Below are positions 1 to 8,780 of a DNA stretch of 64,000 bases, one piece after another. The stretch is from positions 62,001 through 126,000 of the forward strand of contig JAQNBH010000126.1 of NCBI GenBank assembly GCA_028752905.1, in the 5' to 3' direction. How positions within the stretch are numbered: the stretch's first letter is position 1; each line of letters starts with the position of its first letter. Both the position numbers and the translations under genes were made by a program. Under the pieces are notes generated by a model. It was not told the DNA's origin, made no database searches, and worked only from the letters and a program-made list of their open reading frames with translations. The DNA is from Cladorhizidae sp. MBARI D1340-BT2 (lineage: Eukaryota > Porifera > Demospongiae > Poecilosclerida > Cladorhizidae).

Positions 1-173
1 GAGAGCCTGGATGGTGCGGAAAGGGGACGTGCACCCTGGGCTTCCGCGTGGAGTACGAAAGTGTTTTACCCACAGGTATTTTTGCAGTACTAACTGTATA
101 TATAGCTGCTACTTATGATGGCATGCACTTTTTCTAAAATCTTTAGTACAACATTCCATCTTAAATATTTGCT

Positions 174-345
174 GAAGTTGCATGCTACGGCAATCAGCAT
201 ATATAGATTAGATATAGTCACTTGTCACTCGTATAATGGAGGTGGGCTTTTGTGAAATCGAAGTTGCATGCTACGGCAATCAGCATATATAGATTAGATA
301 TAGTCACTTGTCACTCGTATAATGGAGGTGGGCTTTTGTGAAATC
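174..345 (+). repeat. 86-bp tandem duplication private to hAT copy 1
   Basis: The segment starting GAAGTTGCATGCTACGGCAA at 174 is repeated exactly at 260. Copies 2 and 3 have it once, so this is a change after the tandem copies formed, or a loss in the others. It accounts for nearly all of the length difference between unit 1 (3923 bp) and unit 2 (3836 bp). Confidence 0.9.
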
Positions 346-666
346 GAATTATGTTGCATTCCATGCATTTTCTTACAAAATCATGGACAACAGGTTTCAT
401 ACACAATTTTTCTCTAGTTCTCTAGGGGGGGGGGGTGGGGGGGGTGGAAATGGTTGGTCACTTGGTGCCCTAATTTTTGTTAATATTTTCTTAACATGTT
501 CATAAGTCGTAAAAGGGGGGTCTGGGGGGAAGATCCCCCCATATTTTTTTTTGCTTTTACAATGTCTGAGGATAGCTATTTTGACTGACTACCAATGGCA
601 TTATGCTATACCGAACTATGGCTAGACTGTATATATTTCTCATGATATTGTAGCTGCTTGGAAAAA

Positions 667-1063
667 GGAGAGCATGTGTCATGACACGATGACATCACAC
701 ACCACCACGTGCTCTCCTTTGTAGGTTTGTCACTTCTTTTGTTTCTCCTTCTTTCCCACTCCCTCTCTCTCAGTATTTTTAACTCAGTCCATTATGTCAT
801 GGTCTTCAAGTCTAATCTTAGACATGATGTCATCACACGCCACCACGTGTTCTCCTTTGTAGGTTTGTCACTTCTTCAGTTCCCTCCTTCTTTCCCACTC
901 TCTCTCAGTATTTTTAACTCAGTCCATTATGTCATGGTCTTAAAGTCATCACACACCACCACGTGTTCTCCTTTGTAGGTTTGTCACTTCTTCAGTTCCC
1001 TCCTTCTTTCCCACTCTCTCTCAGTATTTTTAACTCAGTCCATTATGTCATGGTCTTAAAGTC
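667..1063 (+). promoter_or_regulatory. Subterminal repeats with three CACGTG sites and a stem-loop (copy 1)
   Basis: A unit of about 116-138 bp is repeated three times, starting near 693, 831 and 947. Each copy has a CCACCACGTG block followed by a pyrimidine-rich stretch. CACGTG is an E-box-type palindrome. At the left edge GGAGAGCA (668-675) pairs with TGCTCTCC (710-717), and the palindrome GTGTCATGACAC lies at 676-687. Subterminal repeats in hAT elements are often transposase-binding sites; that role here is inference. The same block recurs upstream of the other two ORFs. Confidence 0.6.
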
Positions 1064-1065
1064 TC

Positions 1066-1072
1066 TATAAAA
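1066..1072 (+). promoter_or_regulatory. TATA box of transposase gene, copy 1
   Basis: TATAAAA lies 35 bp upstream of the ATG at 1107. This gives a short untranslated leader of perhaps 10 nt if transcription starts about 30 bp downstream. The same motif lies at 4907-4913 and 8740-8746 in the other two copies. Confidence 0.6.
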
Positions 1073-1106
1073 GAAACCTTACTAGCTGATTTCTCTTCAT
1101 ATTAAT

Positions 1107-3293
1107 ATGGATATTCGCTCATACTTTGCAAGTACTTCTCAAGCCTCTTCTCATGCTAATAGCAGCGATAGCGAAGATAGCAGAACAGATAGCTCTGAGC
1201 ATGTCGAGGCATCTAGTCCTAGCCTTAGTCCTCCACCTTCAAAGAAAAGCAAGCAAAACAAACACTGCTCTTCTGTATCCACGAAGAGAAAATACTCTAA
1301 GAGCTGGGAGAAAGATTTCAGTTGGCTCTATTATGACGAGGATAGCGATGGTGCCTTTTGCAAGGTTTGCAAGCAATCTGGTCTGCAGCGTACTGGAGGA
1401 GTGTGGGTCACACAACCTTGCAGAAATTGGAAGAAAGCTGTTGAAAAAATGAAAGCTCATGCGAGAAGTGACTTCCATATCAATGCAACTCAAGCTCTTT
1501 TTGCAGCTAAAGGAGCAGCCAAAGGTGGAACAGTTGTACAGCAACTCCAGAATGTTTTAGCTCGCAAAAGAGCTCAGAACAGAGCTGCAGTGAAGTGCCT
1601 GATCCTACTCACTCATTTTCTTACGAAAGAACAAGTTGCACATTCGACAAAATTTGAGAAGCTGGTTGACGTGGTGGTTCGATGTGGCAGCCAACATTTG
1701 AAGCAATTCTTAGAAACTGCACCAAGAAATGCTGTGTACACATCAAGAGTGGCTGTGGTTGAATTCATCGAATCATTGGGGACATGGGTGGAGGAGTCGA
1801 TTCTGAAGCGACTTCAAAAGGCACCTATGTACAGCCTCATGGCAGATGAGTGCACAGATGTCACCAACGTAGAAGAATTGTCTGTGTTTTGCCGCTGGGA
1901 GGAAGATGGTGTACCAGTAGAGTGCTTTCTGGAGCTTATTCCATTGAAGAAGGCTGATGCAGAGACCATCTATTCTAATCTCATCGATTGTTTAAAGAAG
2001 AAAGGTCTACAAGTCGGAAGAATAGTTGGATTGGGATTTGATGGAGCTGCAACTTTTTCTGGACGAAAGACCGGGGTTCAGGCACGTATCAAGAAACATA
2101 CTCCTCACGCTCTGTTTATACACTGCCACTGTCACTTACTGCAGTTGGCTTGTGTGCAAGCTGCCAATAAAACTCCTGGAATTGCTCATGTTTACAGAAC
2201 ATTGACTACTCTTTGGAAGCATTTTCGCAATTCCCCCAAGCGAGCAGAGTGTCTGAAGGAGGTACAGCATGTTCTTGAACTTCCAGAAATGAAAGTGATC
2301 AAGCCATCTGACACACGCTGGCTGGCACATGAAAGGTGTGTCAAAGCTGTCAAAGCAAGTTATTCTGCAATTGTAATCACCATTGGGAACATCTACGAGA
2401 CGTCCCACGAGCCAGAAGCTCTTGGAATCCATGGTGCCCTCTGCAAATTGTCTACGATTGCAGCTATATATTTGCTTGATTTCACTCTACCACAAGTAGC
2501 CAAGCTCAGCAAAGCACTTCAGGCAGAGCAGCTTGACCTCTCGTTGATATCATTCCTTGTTGATGCTACTGTTAAATCCTTGGATGATGCAGTTTTGCCT
2601 GGAGCGAACTGGGTGTTGGAGCTTCTTGAAAACGTTGAAGACTTGAAGTCATCTACAAAGGTGTCTATTGACGCTGATAAAATACTTTCGTTCCAGAATG
2701 TTGTTGGTAAGCCTTTTGTTGCTGATTTAAAGGCCAACATAACAAGCCGATTTTCTTCATCCAACGCTGTTGTATCAGCATTGTCTATATTCGATCCACG
2801 GAAAGTTCCAAAACCAGATTCAGTATCTTTTCCCACTTATGGAGACACGTCTGTTGAGAAACTGATTGCTCACTACGGAGAAGATAGAGATGCAGAAACA
2901 TTGGATGGAGAAGAAACAGTGAAGACAGCCATGATTTCCACTGAAATACTTACAGAGTGGAAAACATTCCGCCAGCTGTTAGTCAAGCAACCACGGGATA
3001 CTACTGCATCACAGCTGAAAGAACTTGTTTCAAACGACATGCTCAAGGCCATGTTTCCCAATTTGCACAAGATTGCCTCCATCTGCTTATCGATTCCAGT
3101 TTCTACTGCTTCTGTGGAGAGAAGCTTCTCACAGATGAAGATGATCAAGACTCGTTTGCGGAATTCTCTAAGTGACTGCAGCCTTTCTCACCTTATGAGG
3201 ATTGCTATAGAGGCACCAGAAGTACTCTCTGAGAGCGACCTTGAAGAGATTGTGGACGTATGGCAGAGAAAACCAAGAAGAACCTCAGTTTGA
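1107..3293 (+). CDS. hAT-superfamily transposase, intact copy 1
   Basis: A 728-aa intronless protein expected to catalyse cut-and-paste transposition of its own element. Residues 1-60 are Ser-rich and basic, with a likely nuclear localisation patch (KKSKQNK). Residues about 65-130 form a TTF/BED-like zinc finger, with C85 and C88 and candidate His ligands at 118 and 124. The RNase-H-like catalytic core follows. D247 in MADECTDV and D312 in GLGFDGA fit the first two acidic residues, and the HCHCHLLQL segment matches the conserved Cys/His patch. The hAT C-terminal dimerisation region contains E671 in TASVERSFSQM, the expected third acidic residue. It resembles the ZMYM1/ZNF862-like branch of hAT proteins. 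The start is supported by a TATA box 35 bp upstream and by identity among the three copies. It differs from copy 2 only at residue 54 (Cys here, Arg in copies 2 and 3). Confidence 0.88.
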   Translation: MDIRSYFASTSQASSHANSSDSEDSRTDSSEHVEASSPSLSPPPSKKSKQNKHCSSVSTKRKYSKSWEKDFSWLYYDEDSDGAFCKVCKQSGLQRTGGVWVTQPCRNWKKAVEKMKAHARSDFHINATQALFAAKGAAKGGTVVQQLQNVLARKRAQNRAAVKCLILLTHFLTKEQVAHSTKFEKLVDVVVRCGSQHLKQFLETAPRNAVYTSRVAVVEFIESLGTWVEESILKRLQKAPMYSLMADECTDVTNVEELSVFCRWEEDGVPVECFLELIPLKKADAETIYSNLIDCLKKKGLQVGRIVGLGFDGAATFSGRKTGVQARIKKHTPHALFIHCHCHLLQLACVQAANKTPGIAHVYRTLTTLWKHFRNSPKRAECLKEVQHVLELPEMKVIKPSDTRWLAHERCVKAVKASYSAIVITIGNIYETSHEPEALGIHGALCKLSTIAAIYLLDFTLPQVAKLSKALQAEQLDLSLISFLVDATVKSLDDAVLPGANWVLELLENVEDLKSSTKVSIDADKILSFQNVVGKPFVADLKANITSRFSSSNAVVSALSIFDPRKVPKPDSVSFPTYGDTSVEKLIAHYGEDRDAETLDGEETVKTAMISTEILTEWKTFRQLLVKQPRDTTASQLKELVSNDMLKAMFPNLHKIASICLSIPVSTASVERSFSQMKMIKTRLRNSLSDCSLSHLMRIAIEAPEVLSESDLEEIVDVWQRKPRRTSV

Positions 3294-3466
3294 CATTCCT
3301 ATCATTTGAACCTGATATCATAAGCTTATTACACCTTTCTTGTATTACACCTTTCTTGACATTATTTAAAAAAAAAAAATCTCTAATTTCAAGGGGGGGG
3401 GGGCGAGAATGATACAAGGGGGGGCGAATGCCCCCCCCCCCCCGCCCCCCCCTAAATACACCCCTG

Positions 3467-3856
3467 GACTTTGACTAAGGCTAGGATTAGGGGTTTGACA
3501 TTGACCATGTTTTGGGCATGGACAAAAGCTAGGGTTAGGGCTTGGACAATGACTAGGGTTAGGGCTTGGACAATGACTAGGTTTAGGGCCTGGACAATGA
3601 CTAGGGTTAGGGCTTGGACAATGACTATGGTTAGGGCTTGGACAATGACTAGGGTTAGGGCTTGGACAATGACTAGGTTTATGGCTTGGACAATGACTAA
3701 GGTTACGGCTTTGACCATGACTAGGGTTAGGGCTTGGACCATGAATAGGGTTAGGGCTTGGACCATGAATAGGGTTAGGGCTTGGACAATGACTAGGATT
3801 AGGGCTTGGACCATGACTAGTGTTAGTACCTCAACAATGACTAGGGTTAGGACTTT
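3467..3856 (+). repeat. 24-bp minisatellite spacer between hAT copies 1 and 2
   Basis: A 390-bp block of degenerate 24-bp repeats with core CTAGGGTTAGGGCTTGGACA. It begins and ends with GACTTT next to the transposon ends. It is essentially identical to the spacer at 7303-7692, which shows that transposon and spacer were amplified as one unit. Confidence 0.9.
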
Positions 3857-3871
3857 CAGGGTTGTATACAG
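3857..3871 (+). repeat. 5' terminal inverted repeat of hAT copy 2
   Basis: CAGGGTTGTATACAG, directly preceded by GACTTT. It pairs with the 3' terminus at 7288-7302. The same end is present in copy 3 (from 7693) and, reverse-complemented, at the right end of the small element finishing at 48411. Confidence 0.85.
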
Positions 3872-4507
3872 AAATTTTGCCAAGGGGGGGCGAACTTGAG
3901 ATATGGAAAAATAAGGGGGGGCGGAGAGCCTGGATGGTGCGTAAAGGGGACGTGCACCCTGGGCTTCCGCGTGGAGTACGAAAGTGTTTTACCCACAGGT
4001 ATTTTTGCAGTACTAACTGTATATATAGCTGCTACTTATGATGGCATGCACTTTTTCTAAAATCTTTAGTACAACATTCCATCTTAAATATTTGCTGAAG
4101 TTGCATGCTACGGCAATCAGCATATATAGATTAGATATAGTCACTTGTCACTCGTATAATGGAGGTGGGCTTTTGTGAAATCGAATTATGTTGCATTCCA
4201 TGCATTTTCTTACAAAATCATGGACAACAGGTTTCATACACAATTTTTCTCTAGTTCTCTAGGGGGGGGGGGGGGGGGGGGGGGTGGAAATGGTTGGTCA
4301 CTTGGTGCCCTAATTTTTGTTAATATTTTCTTAACATGTTCATAAGTCGTAAAAGGGGGGTCTGGGGGGGAAGATCCCCCCATAATTTTTTTTGCTTTTA
4401 CAATGTCTGAGGATAGCTATTTTGACTGACTACCAATGGCATTATGCTATACCGAACTATGGCTAGACTGTATATATTTCTCATGATATTGTAGCTGCTT
4501 GGAAAAA

Positions 4508-4904
4508 GGAGAGCATGTGTCATGACACGATGACATCACACACCACCACGTGCTCTCCTTTGTAGGTTTGTCACTTCTTTTGTTTCTCCTTCTTTCCCAC
4601 TCCCTCTCTCTCAGTATTTTTAACTCAGTCCATTATGTCATGGTCTTCAAGTCTAATCTTAGACATGATGTCATCACACGCCACCACGTGTTCTCCTTTG
4701 TAGGTTTGTCACTTCTTCAGTTCCCTCCTTCTTTCCCACTCTCTCTCAGTATTTTTAACTCAGTCCATTATGTCATGGTCTTAAAGTCATCACACACCAC
4801 CACGTGTTCTCCTTTGTAGGTTTGTCACTTCTTCAGTTCCCTCCTTCTTTCCCACTCTCTCTCAGTATTTTTAACTCAGTCCATTATGTCATGGTCTTAA
4901 AGTC
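4508..4904 (+). promoter_or_regulatory. Subterminal CACGTG repeats, copy 2, with TATA box just downstream
   Basis: Equivalent to 667-1063 in copy 1: three related units with CCACCACGTG cores and the GGAGAGCA/TGCTCTCC stem at the left edge. The TATA box lies at 4907-4913, 35 bp before the ATG at 4948. Confidence 0.55.
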
Positions 4905-4947
4905 TCTATAAAAGAAACCTTACTAGCTGATTTCTCTTCATATTAAT

Positions 4948-7134
4948 ATGGATATTCGCTCATACTTTGCAAGTACTTCTCAAGCCTCTTCTCATGCTAA
5001 TAGCAGCGATAGCGAAGATAGCAGAACAGATAGCTCTGAGCATGTCGAGGCATCTAGTCCTAGCCTTAGTCCTCCACCTTCAAAGAAAAGCAAGCAAAAC
5101 AAACACCGCTCTTCTGTATCCACGAAGAGAAAATACTCTAAGAGCTGGGAGAAAGATTTCAGTTGGCTCTATTATGACGAGGATAGCGATGGTGCCTTTT
5201 GCAAGGTTTGCAAGCAATCTGGTCTGCAGCGTACTGGAGGAGTGTGGGTCACACAACCTTGCAGAAATTGGAAGAAAGCTGTTGAAAAAATGAAAGCTCA
5301 TGCGAGAAGTGACTTCCATATCAATGCAACTCAAGCTCTTTTTGCAGCTAAAGGAGCAGCCAAAGGTGGAACAGTTGTACAACAACTCCAGAATGTTTTA
5401 GCTCGCAAAAGAGCTCAGAACAGAGCTGCAGTGAAGTGCCTGATCCTACTCACTCATTTTCTTACGAAAGAACAAGTTGCACATTCGACAAAATTTGAGA
5501 AGCTGGTTGACGTGGTGGTTCGATGTGGCAGCCAACATTTGAAGCAATTCTTAGAAACTGCACCAAGAAATGCTGTGTACACATCAAGAGTGGCTGTGGT
5601 TGAATTCATCGAATCATTGGGGACATGGGTGGAGGAGTCGATTCTGAAGCGACTTCAAAAGGCACCTATGTACAGCCTCATGGCAGATGAGTGCACAGAT
5701 GTCACCAACGTAGAAGAATTGTCTGTGTTTTGCCGCTGGGAGGAAGATGGTGTACCAGTAGAGTGCTTTCTGGAGCTTATTCCATTGAAGAAGGCTGATG
5801 CAGAGACCATCTATTCTAATCTCATCGATTGTTTAAAGAAGAAAGGTCTACAAGTCGGAAGAATAGTTGGATTGGGATTTGATGGAGCTGCAACTTTTTC
5901 TGGACGAAAGACCGGGGTTCAGGCACGTATCAAGAAACATACTCCTCACGCTCTGTTTATACACTGCCACTGTCACTTACTGCAGTTGGCTTGTGTGCAA
6001 GCTGCCAATAAAACTCCTGGAATTGCTCATGTTTACAGAACATTGACTACTCTTTGGAAGCATTTTCGCAATTCCCCCAAGCGAGCAGAGTGTCTGAAGG
6101 AGGTACAGCACGTTCTTGAACTTCCAGAAATGAAAGTGATCAAGCCATCTGACACACGCTGGCTGGCACATGAAAGGTGTGTCAAAGCTGTCAAAGCAAG
6201 TTATTCTGCAATTGTAATCACCATTGGGAACATCTACGAGACGTCCCACGAGCCAGAAGCTCTTGGAATCCATGGTGCCCTCTGCAAATTGTCTACGATT
6301 GCAGCTATATATTTGCTTGATTTCACTCTACCACAAGTAGCCAAGCTCAGCAAAGCACTTCAGGCAGAGCAGCTTGACCTCTCGTTGATATCATTCCTTG
6401 TTGATGCTACTGTTAAATCCTTGGATGATGCAGTTTTGCCTGGAGCGAACTGGGTGTTGGAGCTTCTTGAAAACGTTGAAGACTTGAAGTCATCTACAAA
6501 GGTGTCTATTGACGCTGATAAAATACTTTCGTTCCAGAATGTTGTTGGTAAGCCTTTTGTTGCTGATTTAAAGGCCAACATAACAAGCCGATTTTCTTCA
6601 TCCAACGCTGTTGTATCAGCATTGTCTATATTCGATCCACGGAAAGTTCCAAAACCAGATTCAGTATCTTTTCCCACTTATGGAGACACGTCTGTTGAGA
6701 AACTGATTGCTCACTACGGAGAAGATAGAGATGCAGAAACATTGGATGGAGAAGAAACAGTGAAGACAGCCATGATTTCCACTGAAATACTTACAGAGTG
6801 GAAAACATTCCGCCAGCTGTTAGTCAAGCAACCACGGGATACTACTGCATCACAGCTGAAAGAACTTGTTTCAAACGACATGCTCAAGGCCATGTTTCCC
6901 AATTTGCACAAGATTGCCTCCATCTGCTTATCGATTCCAGTTTCTACTGCTTCTGTGGAGAGAAGCTTCTCACAGATGAAGATGATCAAGACTCGTTTGC
7001 GGAATTCTCTAAGTGACTGCAGCCTTTCTCACCTTATGAGGATTGCTATAGAGGCACCAGAAGTACTCTCTGAGAGCGACCTTGAAGAGATTGTGGACGT
7101 ATGGCAGAGAAAACCAAGAAGAACCTCAGTTTGA
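4948..7134 (+). CDS. hAT-superfamily transposase, intact copy 2
   Basis: A 728-aa protein identical to copy 1 except for Arg54 (CGC) where copy 1 has Cys (TGC). Arg is also present in copy 3, so Arg is probably ancestral. All recognisable elements are kept: zinc finger with C85/C88, core residues D247 and D312, and C-terminal TASVERSFSQM with E671. It is the only copy whose ORF is intact and whose two element ends are both inside the window, so it is the best candidate for an autonomous source. The near identity of copies 1 and 2 means either a very recent duplication or continuing gene conversion. Expression cannot be judged from the sequence. Confidence 0.88.
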   Translation: MDIRSYFASTSQASSHANSSDSEDSRTDSSEHVEASSPSLSPPPSKKSKQNKHRSSVSTKRKYSKSWEKDFSWLYYDEDSDGAFCKVCKQSGLQRTGGVWVTQPCRNWKKAVEKMKAHARSDFHINATQALFAAKGAAKGGTVVQQLQNVLARKRAQNRAAVKCLILLTHFLTKEQVAHSTKFEKLVDVVVRCGSQHLKQFLETAPRNAVYTSRVAVVEFIESLGTWVEESILKRLQKAPMYSLMADECTDVTNVEELSVFCRWEEDGVPVECFLELIPLKKADAETIYSNLIDCLKKKGLQVGRIVGLGFDGAATFSGRKTGVQARIKKHTPHALFIHCHCHLLQLACVQAANKTPGIAHVYRTLTTLWKHFRNSPKRAECLKEVQHVLELPEMKVIKPSDTRWLAHERCVKAVKASYSAIVITIGNIYETSHEPEALGIHGALCKLSTIAAIYLLDFTLPQVAKLSKALQAEQLDLSLISFLVDATVKSLDDAVLPGANWVLELLENVEDLKSSTKVSIDADKILSFQNVVGKPFVADLKANITSRFSSSNAVVSALSIFDPRKVPKPDSVSFPTYGDTSVEKLIAHYGEDRDAETLDGEETVKTAMISTEILTEWKTFRQLLVKQPRDTTASQLKELVSNDMLKAMFPNLHKIASICLSIPVSTASVERSFSQMKMIKTRLRNSLSDCSLSHLMRIAIEAPEVLSESDLEEIVDVWQRKPRRTSV

Positions 7135-7287
7135 CATTCCTATCATTTGAACCTGATATCATAAGCTTATTACACCTTTCTTGTATTACACCTTTCTTGA
7201 CATTATTTTTAAAAAAAATATCTCTAATTTCAAGGGGGGGGGGCGAGAATGATACAAGGGGGGGCGAATGCCCCCCCCCGCCCCCCC

Positions 7288-7302
7288 CTAAATACACCCC
7301 TG
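7288..7302 (-). repeat. 3' terminal inverted repeat of hAT copy 2
   Basis: Read on the minus strand it is CAGGGGTGTATTTAG. It is followed on the plus strand by GACTTT, the presumed target duplication. Copies 1 and 3 end in the same way at 3466 and 11145. Confidence 0.85.
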
Positions 7303-7692
7303 GACTTTGACTAAGGCTAGGATTAGGGGTTTGACATTGACCATGTTTTGGGCATGGACAAAAGCTAGGGTTAGGGCTTGGACAATGACTAGGGTTAGGG
7401 CTTGGACAATGACTAGGTTTAGGGCCTGGACAATGACTAGGGTTAGGGCTTGGACAATGACTATGGTTAGGGCTTGGACAATGACTAGGGTTAGGGCTTG
7501 GACAATGACTAGGTTTATGGCTTGGACAATGACTAAGGTTACGGCTTTGACCATGACTAGGGTTAGGGCTTGGACCATGAATAGGGTTAGGGCTTGGACC
7601 ATGAATAGGGTTAGGGCTTGGACAATGACTAGGATTAGGGCTTGGACCATGACTAGTGTTAGTACCTCAACAATGACTAGGGTTAGGACTTT
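7303..7692 (+). repeat. 24-bp minisatellite spacer between hAT copies 2 and 3
   Basis: A 390-bp block, essentially identical to 3467-3856, bounded by GACTTT on both sides. It was amplified together with the transposon. Confidence 0.9.
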
Positions 7693-8340
7693 CAGGGTTG
7701 TATACAGAAATTTTGCCAAGGGGGGGCGAACTTGAGATATGGAAAAATAAGGGGGGGCGGAGAGCCTGGATGGTGCGTAAAGGGGACGTGCACCCTGGGC
7801 TTCCGCGTGGAGTACGAAAGTGTTTTACCCACAGGTATTTTTGCAGTACTAACTGTATATATAGCTGCTACTTATGATGGCATGCACTTTTTCTAAAATC
7901 TTTAGTACAACATTCCATCTTAAATATTTGCTGAAGTTGCATGCTACGGCAATCAGCATATATAGATTAGATATAGTCACTTGTCACTCGTATAATGGAG
8001 GTGGGCTTTTGTGAAATCGAATTATGTTGCATTCCATGCATTTTCTTACAAAATCATGGACAACAGGTTTCATACACAATTTTTCTCTAGTTCTCTAGGG
8101 GGGGGGGGGGGGGGGGGGTGGAAATGGTTGGTCACTTGGTGCCCTAATTTTTGTTAATATTTTCTTAACATGTTCATAAGTCGTAAAAGGGGGGTCTGGG
8201 GGGAAGATCCCCCCATAATTTTTTTTGCTTTTACAATGTCTGAGGATAGCTATTTTGACTGACTACCAATGGCATTATGCTATACCGAACTATGGCTAGA
8301 CTGTATATATTTCTCATGATATTGTAGCTGCTTGGAAAAA

Positions 8341-8746
8341 GGAGAGCATGTGTCATGACACGATGACATCACACACCACCACGTGCTCTCCTTTGTAGGT
8401 TTGTCACTTCTTTTGTTTCTCCTTCTTTCCCACTCCCTCTCTCTCAGTATTTTTAACTCAGTCCATTATGTCATGGTCTTCAAGTCTAATCTTAGACATG
8501 ATGTCATCACACGCCACCACGTGTTCTCCTTTGTAGGTTTGTCACTTCTTCAGTTCCCTCCTTCTTTCCCACTCTCTCTCAGTATTTTTAACTCAGTCCA
8601 TTATGTCATGGTCTTAAAGTCATCACACACCACCACGTGTTCTCCTTTGTAGGTTTGTCACTTCTTCAGTTCCCTCCTTCTTTCCCACTCTCTCTCAGTA
8701 TTTTTAACTCAGTCCATTATGTCATGGTCTTAAAGTCTCTATAAAA
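8341..8746 (+). promoter_or_regulatory. Subterminal CACGTG repeats and TATA box, copy 3
   Basis: Equivalent to 667-1072 of copy 1, with three CCACCACGTG-containing units and TATAAAA at 8740-8746. The regulatory block is preserved although the ORF downstream is interrupted. Confidence 0.55.
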
Positions 8747-8780
8747 GAAACCTTACTAGCTGATTTCTCTTCATATTAAT

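Larger units (their letters stand above)
1..3466 (+). mobile_element. hAT DNA transposon, copy 1 (5' end outside window)
   Basis: This is the first of three tandem copies. By comparison with copy 2, the window opens about 67 bp inside the element, so the 5' terminal repeat is missing. The 3' end is present and finishes in CCCCTG at 3466, followed by GACTTT, as in copies 2 and 3. It carries an intact transposase ORF. Copy 1 differs from copies 2 and 3 by an extra 86-bp tandem duplication at 174-345. Confidence 0.85.
3857..7302 (+). mobile_element. hAT DNA transposon, complete copy 2
   Basis: A 3446-bp complete element. The 5' terminus is CAGGGTTGTATACAG (3857-3871). The reverse complement of the 3' terminus is CAGGGGTGTATTTAG (7288-7302). 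They match at 12 of 15 positions, giving short imperfect terminal inverted repeats with the CAGGG start common in hAT elements. GACTTT flanks both ends (3851-3856 and 7303-7308), an apparent 6-bp target duplication; hAT elements usually make 8 bp. Runs of G/C (for example 4262-4284) and small hairpins lie just inside both ends. It encodes an intact transposase. Confidence 0.9.

Noticed and set aside
709..978. 89-codon Leu/Ser-rich frame with a signal-like start, present three times
   Set aside because: It is read through the triplicated upstream block of the hAT element, lies before its TATA box and only reflects pyrimidine-rich repeats.
3467..3856. True internal telomere repeat
   Set aside because: Only two TTAGGG-like steps occur per 24-bp unit, so this is telomere-like at best, not a run of telomere repeats.
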